DNA of 13,578 nt from Globomyces pollinis-pini (lineage: Eukaryota; Chytridiomycota; Chytridiomycetes; Rhizophydiales; Globomycetaceae). Position 1 is the stretch's first letter. Each line of letters opens with the position of its first letter. Made by a program: the position numbers and the translations under genes. Of this stretch, positions 1 through 7,952 are shown one piece after another. Under the pieces are notes generated by a model. That model made no database searches and had not been told where the DNA came from. It saw only the letters and a program-made list of their open reading frames with translations. The DNA lies in contig MU621497.1 of NCBI GenBank assembly GCA_025399215.1, positions 1-13,578 on the forward strand, written 5' to 3'.

Positions 1-3000
1 CTTTTGCATTTTGAGTCATTGGAAACTGTTCTAAAGTAATAAATGCTGATGGGGTCATATAGTATGGCAAAGCATTCATAACTACTTCACGAATGGAGTC
101 AATGTCAACTTGCTTTGGCGTTACATAAGCAACAAGCACATCATTCTTTACCAACACAGTAGCACCCGTTACATCAGGATGTTTCTCAACTGCAAGCGAT
201 ACTTCATTCAATTCAATACGGTAACCTTTCACTTTCACCATATCATCTTCACGACCTAGAATTTGTAATTCTCCATCTTCGGTCCATCTACAAATATCTC
301 CTGTACGATACATTTTAGTCCCATCATTGGCAAAATGATCAGTAATAAATTTGACGGATGTTAAATTCGGTTGATTTATGTAACCAAGTGTGACACCTAA
401 TCCACCAATAACCAATTCTCCAGCAACTCCAAGTGGCACTAAATTCATATTTTTGTCCAGTATATACTGGACTGTGTTGGGTAATGGTCGGCCAATAGTA
501 TAACTTTGTGATTCAACTTTTGAAAATGACGAGACAACTGTTGTTTCACAAGGCCCGTAGGAGTTGATTAATACCGTTTTACGGAACCAAACATTGGCTA
601 AGCTTGGAGGCATTGGCTCTCCCGCTGTAAGTATCGTCTTTAAATTTTCATAGTTTGATGGATCTAGCATAGAGAGAAAGGTCGGTGTGGAGTACAAGTA
701 ATCAACAGTTTTTACCATTTCAAATATATCTTGGTGTGGTAAGCATAAGATGCCTCCATTGCTGAGAACAGATATTATTTCTCCAGAGAACATATCAAAT
801 CCAACGGAAAACACACTGGCCCATCTCTTTTGGTTCAAGTTGGGTACCATGGCTGGTAAATTAGTAAGACTGTAATTTGTAATGCATTGGTGAGAAACAT
901 TTACTCCTTTAGGTTTACCAGTAGAGCCAGATGTGAAAACAACAAAGGCAGTTGAGTTGGGTGGAATTTCAGTAATTTTATAATTTTGCTGGCTGTTGTC
1001 TATTGCAGCTTCCAAAGATATCAGCTGTTTGTCACTCATGCTATTTAAAGTATCTTCTGGTACTTCGGCATGATATAAGATATTATTGCAGCCAACCACA
1101 TCTAAAATATAGTTAATACGGTCATTAGGAAGAGCAGCATCCAGTGGAATATATCCAGCACCAACTTTCAAAATTCCTATCAGTCCGCAAATCATTTCAA
1201 TAGATCGGACAGCCAGAAGACCAACAAAATCACCAACATTTACTCCCCTTTCGGACAAATTAGATGCTATCATATTGGATTTTTCATTCAATTCTTGATA
1301 AGTCATTTTCTGGCTACCCTTTTCTATTGCAATCAGTTCTGGGTAGCATTTGGCATAATGCTCGAAAGCATAATGAGCACATTTGAACTCAAGACTAATA
1401 GCAGGACCTTTTCCATATTTTAGCAGACGAGAAATTTCTTCTGTAGAGAGAAGAGAATCCTTTTCAACTATCAACCCAAACGAATCATCCTTCAGAATAG
1501 TTTCTATATGCTTCTGGTATACTTTTTGGATTCTTAGCATTGTTTGTAAGTCTATCTTATCTTTTCTATATTCTATGTTCATTGAAATATCAGTTTCAGA
1601 TGGAGTCACAATCACTTCCAATGGGAATATCACTGTGTTCCATGATGAAGATTTTGTTTCTACCAATTGTAATTCCGTATTAGATTTATCACTTGCAACG
1701 TAATTCTGATATTTGAAGATCGATTCAATGATAGGATTGATTTTTGTCCAGTTTTGAATTTCGGTAATACCAACTGTAGCATACTGAAGTCGTGTGAATT
1801 GCTTTTCATTTCCCATATCAGATACAAGCTGCCCAATAGTTTTACCTGACATTTGGAGTCGGAACGGCACCGTTGATATAGTTGGTCCAGTCAGTCTATA
1901 ATTAGCATTAAAATGAATTTACCTTTGTATTTTATCTAAATTAACATCTCGTCCTGACACAACTTCTCCAAAAACAACATCTTCACTTTGATACAGAGTT
2001 TTTAAGGTGAATGCCCATGCCAGCTTGCAAATGGCGGCTTCTGTCGTTCCTAGTCGTTGTGCACTATTCTTCAGTTCTTTTCTGGTAATAGGAAGAATGC
2101 TTTCGACTACACCATACGTATTTCCTTGACTAATCGTTTTAAAAAGTGGATCAAATTCAACGCCTTTCAAATAATCCACCCAAAAGCGCTTTATATCAGT
2201 TGAACTCTGACTGTTGATGTGCTGAACGAATGGTTTAAATTGAACAATATCAGAATCTAATTGGTTAGAGTAAGCTTTTCTAAAATCATCTCGTAAAATT
2301 GCCAGAGACCATCCATCATAAATAATATGGTGAAGTTTCAAGATAAAATATTGATCTGTTTGGGAAACAGGATCTGAAACAACCGTCATTCCAACCCAGC
2401 TTCTTGATTCTTTTGTAAATCCAGCTTTTAAACCGTCACTTAGAGAAGTGTTCAAGTCCTTGCTACTTTTAATCAATGGCACATTTTCAGGTTTGAAAGG
2501 TAGAACTGCTTGAAACATTCCATTTGATGTTGGAACAAAACAGGTTCGTAATATGTCGTGCTTTTCAATAACTTGAATCCAAGCCATGCGCAATCTATTT
2601 AATGTAACTTGCTCGTTTAATTTCCAGGTCATTTGGTAGACGAAAGCGGACGGGTTGGACATGGTTTCTGCAAACATTTCACTCTGAAGCGGAGTGCATG
2701 GATACGCATCAAATTCTTCTCTTGACAGTTTCAAAAACTCTTCAATTTCATCAATAACATGGGAGCTAAAGTTAAAATTTCAAAAATTAATACGGAAATT
2801 TCATTTCTTTCATTGGCTTTAGCACTTCATTTTGCTTTTGGCTCGCTGTTGCGATTAAACCAATTTTGCGATTCATAAAAACATCCCTAGAAGTTATCGA
2901 CATACCTTGGCTGCTAGCTAGATTAGCTAAACCTATTGCAGTAATAGAATCTCCCCCTAATCGGAAAAAATCGGAATCTCGGGATATTTGGTAAACATCA

Positions 3001-5324
3001 ATCTTTAAAACTTCAGCAACTATGCTCGCAATTTCTTTTTCTATATCACTCATATCATCGTATTTTCCATCTTTGCAAATATATGTGTTTAAATCAATCT
3101 GGCGGAGGCTCTTCTTATCAATCTGTAAAATTAGTCGCTGATCAATCACCTTTCCATTCCCAGTAAGTGGAAAAGCTGCTAAAGGTACAATAATCGTTGG
3201 AAGCATGTAATGCGGTAAGGTTTGAGCAGCAGAGAGTAGAATCTGGTCAACATTGGCGGTCACAGGGGTCACAAATGCAACCAACTCTTCTTCAATTTTT
3301 AAGACGATTGCCTTTTCCACATGCTTCAAATTAGCACTAATTTCATCCAGTTCAATACGATAACCATTGATTTTAACCATATCATCCAAACGACCAGTAA
3401 TTTCAATTTCATCCGTTTCATTCCACCGCCCAAAGTCTCCGGTGAGATACATTACACTTCCATCATCTTTGAAATAGTCGGGAACAAATTTTTCTGCTGT
3501 AAGTTCTGGGTGGTGTAAGTAACCGGTGGCAACACCGACACCGCCCACTACCACTTGCCCTGTTACACCTTTGGGGACTAACTTTAGGTTTTCATCAAGA
3601 ATATATATTTGAAAGTTGGGAAGTGGCTTTCCGATAGAGATATGTTTGGCACCGACGATCCATTTTTTGGAAGAAGGTGTGTGTGTCAGTTCTGATACAC
3701 CATATGAGTTGTAAATGACAGCATGATTCTCCCACTTTCGAAAGACATCCATTGATGGCAATTCCCCACCCAATATAATCTGTTTCAAGTTAGGATAGTC
3801 TACTGGATCCAACATGTGGAGTAATGATGGTGTACCATGAAGAGAATCAGCACGTTTAATGGCATCAAAAGAGTCCTCATCTTTTAAGATCATAGTTGAG
3901 CCATGATTAAGACAAATCATCACATCTTTCACAAAGGCACTAAAATTGATTGAAAGAATACTAGCCCACCGTTTTGACTTGACTTCATAAGTACTTGGAA
4001 TAGCAATGTTCGCAAAGTTTGAAACTGAAATATGCTTAATTACTACGCCTTTTGGCTTTCCAGTAGAACCAGATGTGTAAACAACGTATGCAGGATCATG
4101 TTCGTCGATTATCGGTTTCTGATACACGGGCATCGCCGGTGCAGGTGTAAAGATAGAGTTGGTTAAATTGATAGCTATGTGTTCGTGATTTCTTTTCAAC
4201 TCCATAATCAAATTGGCACTAATTGAAGGATCGTACAAAACATGGTTACATTTTGAATCCTTTAAAATAATTGATAGTCTCTCTTTAGGTAAAGACTTGT
4301 CTATCGGAATAAAAGCAGCACCAGACTTTAGAACAGCGAACATTGCAACGAAGAATTCAATATTCCTTGCCGTAATAATTGGTACAACACCAGTCTTTCC
4401 AACTCCTGAATGAATTAATTTCTGTGACAAAATTTCTGCTCGTTCATTCATTTCACCATAGGATAGATTTAATCTTCCAAATTCTATTGCAGTAAGGTTA
4501 GGATTTTCTTTTGCAATAACTTCAAAGGAATGATGAGCAGTTTTAAACGGGATTTCTGTATTAGGTCCAGTTCCTAGTTCCAATAATTTACCGACATCAT
4601 TCGATGTAAGAAATTGAATTTGGTTGGTTTCTTCAACTGCAAACGTCGCACAATCAAACGCTAATTGACTGAATTGAATGAAGCTTTTGATAACTTGAAC
4701 ACAATTACCTAGGGATAAATATTCAGTTTTTTTTTTACCGGGAGCATCCAATTGAGTTTGAACAACTGAAACACAAGGAATGGATTGAGCAGTTAATTCC
4801 GACGCCACTGCACACATACTCGCATCAAACACTTCAAAAAAATCAGTTAAATGAGCTGATTGATTGACATGAATGGAGTACATGTTAATGTGCTCGTTGT
4901 TTTTCAAGAGCCACATTGCGATAGCATTAAGAGCAAGGGTGGTGAAATAAAGGAATGTTTCATCAGAAAGATTTGCGTAGTTAAAATCTTTTAAATGAGC
5001 GACAGTGGATGAGTTCGGAACAATTTGATAAAGAACTTTAAAGATTCTTTTCATGGTCATGTCAAAATCGGTCGGAGAAAGCTTAAACTTCAAGACCTTT
5101 ACAGAAAGGACTAGTTGATCCAAAATGGTACCATTATCTTCTAAGTCAGCAAGTAAGCCAGCAATCATAGAAGGGACATTGGCACTTTTCCATGCGAGAA
5201 TCGCATCAATGAGGGACATATCAGTTAGCATATCCGGGGAGTCGTGTTGCAAAACAAACGATTCATAGCGCGCAAGGGAAGGAAACTTTTGCATGGTTTC
5301 GGTAACGATTTTGGCAGAGTTCAT
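1..5324 (-). CDS. Nonribosomal peptide synthetase, 5' part (A-T-C-A...), runs off the window
   Basis: Multimodular peptide synthetase. Exons are 5324-2794, 2765-1923 and 1895-1, giving 1756 codons in frame with the 3' end missing. Residues 1 to about 240 are unassigned. A1 spans roughly 250-740, with YTSGSTGKPKG at 416-426, YGVSE 541-545, YLTGD 626-630, GRLDDMVKINGYRIELDE 644-661 and Lys725 in TGNGK. T1 has LGGDS with the phosphopantetheine Ser793. C begins near 866 (PCTPLQ), carries an intact HHxxxDG (His989, His990, Asp994), and keeps GRD and GPTISTVP. A2 starts near 1290, with FTSGSTGKPKG near 1445, YGPCETT and TQNAK at the edge. An in-frame TAA at 5334-5336 bounds the start. Met11, with A at -3, is an alternative to Met1, whose context is weak. 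With no complete C domain before A1, A1-T1 looks like a loading module. The gene is divergent from the ligase. Family assignment is certain; the substrates are unknown. Confidence 0.95.
1896..1922 (-). other. Spliceosomal intron, NRPS intron 2 (27 nt)
   Basis: GTAAAT donor, GCTAAT branch-like motif and TATAG acceptor. Read through, it gives a TAA at 1919-1921. Splicing joins AG to A (Arg1125) and restores the conserved condensation-domain run GRD...IQRLTGPTISTVPFR. Confidence 0.93.
2766..2793 (-). other. Spliceosomal intron, NRPS intron 1 (28 nt)
   Basis: GTATTA donor, TTAAC branch-like motif and TTTAG acceptor on the minus strand. Unspliced, the frame stops at 2787-2789, just after the T1 domain. 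Splicing joins CC to C (Pro844) and continues as SHVIDEIEEF into the condensation domain, so the intron sits at the T1/C boundary. Confidence 0.9.
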
Positions 5325-5731
5325 TAAATTTTTTTAAAAAGTAAAGTTATTATTCTAAGTAAACGCAGTTTAAGTAGTTAAATTGGATCGGGAAGGTACC
5401 AGATTCAACGAAAAGAGCGGAATGTAGTACAATGATTCTAACCAACCAGACTGAAGTACAACAGGAACTAGTTGATACAAAAAATAAAGTGCTCCTTCGA
5501 TCTATATTCCAAAATTTTACCGCGTCTTTCAGAATTTTTGTTGGCATCGAATCAATTTACAATTCAAGTATTTGCATTGTAGTGCCGTCAGTTCTGATTC
5601 GATTCGACCATAACCATATGTCATTCATTGGTTTGTGTCTGAAACATTTCCGGCCTAACCCATGTGGCTCAACACTTCAGTTCTGGGGCCTTAATAGAAA
5701 ACCGCCTTAATTCCATGTAAAATATTTCCAT
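5325..5731. promoter_or_regulatory. Divergent intergenic region shared by the NRPS and ligase genes
   Basis: These 407 bp separate the NRPS start (minus) from the ligase start (plus), so both promoters and 5' leaders should lie here. Short open frames exist on both strands, but none shows a recognisable domain. ATTGG (CCAAT on the minus strand) occurs at 5382-5386, about 60 bp upstream of the NRPS ATG, and again near 5628. No convincing TATA box or cluster-specific regulator site was recognised. Shared regulation of the two genes is inferred from layout only. Confidence 0.55.
5715..5720 (+). promoter_or_regulatory. Start-stop upstream ORF (ATGTAA) before the ligase
   Basis: An ATG followed directly by TAA lies 11 nt before the ligase ATG at 5732, in a different frame. 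If it is in the mRNA leader, scanning ribosomes would meet it first. Start-stop elements of this kind can pause ribosomes and lower translation of the main frame. The transcription start is unknown, so its presence in the mRNA is assumed. Confidence 0.35.
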
Positions 5732-7451
5732 ATGCTAACCTCCAAAAATTTCTACAACTCCAACACAATTGGTGAATTGATTGATAATGCTGCTCAACGC
5801 TTTCCTGATCGAATACTGTTTGATTCTCCAGATGGTTGCTATACTGCTTTGGAACTCTCAAAAAACTCTACTAAACTCGCAAAAATTCTTAGAAAGTGGA
5901 AGGTATTCAATGGAAATGTATTTGTCATCTCTCCCAATTCAATCTATCATCCATTGGTTGCATACGCTTGTGCGAAAAATAGCTTGGCTTACTGCTGTTG
6001 TGAAGAGACAGTCCCATCTTCATATTGGAAGGATATGATAACCGATTTCCATGTCAAAGTATTGGTATTTCATCCAATGCATCTCCAAAAAATGCTTGAA
6101 CTAAAAACAGTTCACAAAAATATAATTTTGATTTGCTTAGACACACTCTCGTCTGCAAACGAATTAGCTGGCCAAACACCAACGAAAGACATTTTGAAAG
6201 CTTTCCGTGATTCCAAATTGGGTTTCTCTATGGCCAGCCTGATGAAGGCGAACTTCAATGACGATCTAATCGAATTGCCTCCTGTATCTAGCACTAGTCC
6301 AGTGGTTTTGTCATTCACTTCTGGTACTTCTGGTGGTGGAATTTATAAAGCGGTAACATTTACTCACGAAAATCTACTGTATATCACTCCTCCCCCACCT
6401 TTATTTGATAAGGAAGTTAAAAGAATTGACAGTTTGGGTTGGTCTTGGTTTACTGGAGTACGAGTTTTATTCAGCACTGTCTCTCAAGGGCAGACACATC
6501 TGATTCGACATAGCCATTTGGGAACAATGTCATATATTGACCAGCATATTTACTACAAAACGGAGAAATTCACAACAAATAATCGAAGGCTATTTGAAAT
6601 CTGTTATTCTACCCCTGAACAAATTAGAGAACTGAAAAAACACTGCAAAGCAATCGTATATACAGGGGAGAAGGCATCAAGAAAACTGATAATGGATGCT
6701 ATTAAAGTTCTGTGTCCCGAAATAAGTCTCATACAGTATTATGGTGCAACCGAAACATCGGCCATGGGATGTATGCTAAGCGCCGAAGACCACAACGCAG
6801 CTCTAACTAATCCAACAGAAAAAAATTTAAAAAGATTAGAGGTGATTATGATTGTAATTAACGTAATAGTCCGTTGGAAAACCCGAATTAGGTGTTAAGG
6901 TGCGAGTTATAAATGAAGAAGGAACTGATTGTGCCCCTGGTGAAAAAGGTTCAATTATTTTTCGGACACCAAGCATGACGCCTGGATATTACAACAATCC
7001 AGAGAAAAATTCGTCGCTTTTCATTAATGGTTGGATTAACATTGGAGACGTAGGAAGTTTAGATGAAGATGGTTATCTTTATGTTTATGGCAGAAAGAAT
7101 GAAGATGAAATATATACAGGTCATACACGACTTAATGCAGTACATTTGCAAAACTCAGTTGCGTTAGTAGACGGGGTTCAAGAATCTGTGGCAGCTGTTG
7201 CACGCATAAATGGACTGGCAACCCTTGTCCTCTTTGTAGCTGAAGAACCTAATTGTAGATTCTCAAAAGATGAAATGAAAGCACGTATTATTACACAAGT
7301 TAACGCAGATTTCTCAAAGGGAAATAGGCCTGAAAGAATCTACATTCTGTCAAGCTTTCCTGTAAGCAAGATTAGTGAAAAGGTGCTGAAGCATGTTTTG
7401 ATCAAAGACCTCGAATTAGGAAAAGATATTGAATCAATAAAATATAATTGA
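5732..7451 (+). CDS. Stand-alone adenylate-forming ligase (acyl/aryl-CoA synthetase-like, AMP-binding family)
   Basis: Predicted to activate a carboxylic acid as acyl-AMP and pass it to CoA or a carrier protein. Exons 5732-6841 and 6870-7451 give 563 aa, a normal length for the family. Visible motifs: P-loop TSGTSGGGIYKAV near 196-208, YYGATET 336-342, SVGKPELGVKVRVINEEG 371-388 (recreated by splicing), GWINIGDVG 424-432, DEDGYLYVYGRK near 435-446, and the C-terminal catalytic Lys541 in SEKV. The P-loop carries about two extra residues and lacks the usual PKG. The A8 hinge has Gly rather than the usual Asp (GRKNEDE). No signal peptide, transmembrane segment or carrier domain is seen. The stop is TGA. 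An in-frame TAA at 5708-5710 supports the start. Its place beside the NRPS suggests it supplies an acyl or aryl starter, but primary-metabolism acyl-CoA synthesis is also possible. Confidence 0.88.
6842..6869 (+). other. Spliceosomal intron in the ligase gene (28 nt)
   Basis: GTGATT donor, TTAAC branch-like motif and AATAG acceptor, phase 0. The upstream frame otherwise runs into a divergent tail and stops at 6897, while the downstream frame is closed by TAG at 6867-6869. Splicing joins ...KRLE to SVGKPELG, a standard motif of the AMP-binding family. Confidence 0.92.
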
Positions 7452-7952
7452 TTCATTTTCATATTAATTAAAAGTTCAAAGTTAGTCTATGAAATAGAAG
7501 GGAGAGTAAGTTAGTAAGGTAAACAGAATAATTAGCTAATTCTGATATTATGAAGCCCTAATATTAAATCTATGAATAGGAAGAATTATTTTATGAGAGC
7601 GTGGGGTGATTTGAAACATTAATTCATTAGTAAAGTAACCAGAATAACTCGCGTCGCTATTTGTCCTTCAATTTCGATATCATAACGATGGAAATATCCA
7701 ATTCTCATAATCGCATTATTCACATACGATCGAATGGCCATATTTGAAATGAAACACCATGCATCACACTCTGTCCATTTTCGAAGTGAAACAGCAGAAA
7801 CACCCAGTGCAACGTTACCAAAATTTATGAAAAGCTGTGGCTGGTTACCAATTTTAGAATGTTTCATATGATTAGAAAATTGTCCAAAAAGAAGAGGATC
7901 GGGATTTCTACCAATTTATTGCTTTTGCAGTTCACTTTAGAAAAAACATTCC
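7452..7952. other. Intergenic spacer between ligase and ABC transporter
   Basis: This stretch holds the 3' trailer of the ligase and presumably the promoter of the transporter. It contains an imperfect hairpin around TAGCTA (7524-7544), about 75 nt after the ligase stop, which could mark the 3' end region. It also holds a 21-nt near-identical direct repeat (7511-7531 and 7627-7647, 19 of 21 matching) and the minus-strand ORF described separately. No RNA gene was recognised. Confidence 0.5.
7619..7867 (-). pseudogene. Possible gene fragment of unknown function, weakly lectin-like
   Basis: An 82-codon minus-strand frame, open upstream to about 7910, opposite in direction to both neighbours. 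The peptide alternates hydrophobic stretches in a beta-like way and contains VALGV followed by RKWTECDAW, then YDIEIEGQ near the end. By eye this recalls the C-terminal half of the fungal fruit-body lectin fold (PF07367, related in fold to actinoporins), but the match is short and unverified. At roughly 140 aa that family is longer, and too little room remains before the transporter start for a full 5' half. It could be a decayed fragment, a short gene with an unseen 5' exon, or a chance ORF. Confidence 0.25.

Noticed and set aside
1383..1703. 106-codon plus-strand ORF opposite the NRPS
   Set aside because: Shadow of the C/A2 coding sequence on the minus strand, with no family resemblance of its own.
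1919..2787. Reading the NRPS as broken genes because frames stop at 2787 and 1919
   Set aside because: Both stops fall in 27-28-nt GT...TAG introns whose removal restores conserved sequence exactly, so the gene is spliced and not a pseudogene.
1..5324. Recent bacterial origin of the NRPS
   Set aside because: Introns matching those of the neighbouring genes and the fungal-style PCTPLQ condensation opening argue for a long-resident eukaryotic gene. Ancient transfer cannot be excluded.
5350..5547. 65-codon minus-strand ORF upstream of the NRPS, considered as an extra 5' exon
   Set aside because: It does not resemble a condensation domain, and I found no intron of local type joining it in frame to the NRPS start.
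5432..5710. 92-codon plus-strand ORF in the divergent promoter
   Set aside because: No recognisable motif, overlaps an open frame on the other strand, and ends right before the ligase leader. It looks like chance openness.
6842..6902. Frameshift or pseudogene in the ligase
   Set aside because: A 28-nt intron of the same type explains the break and rebuilds SVGKPELG.
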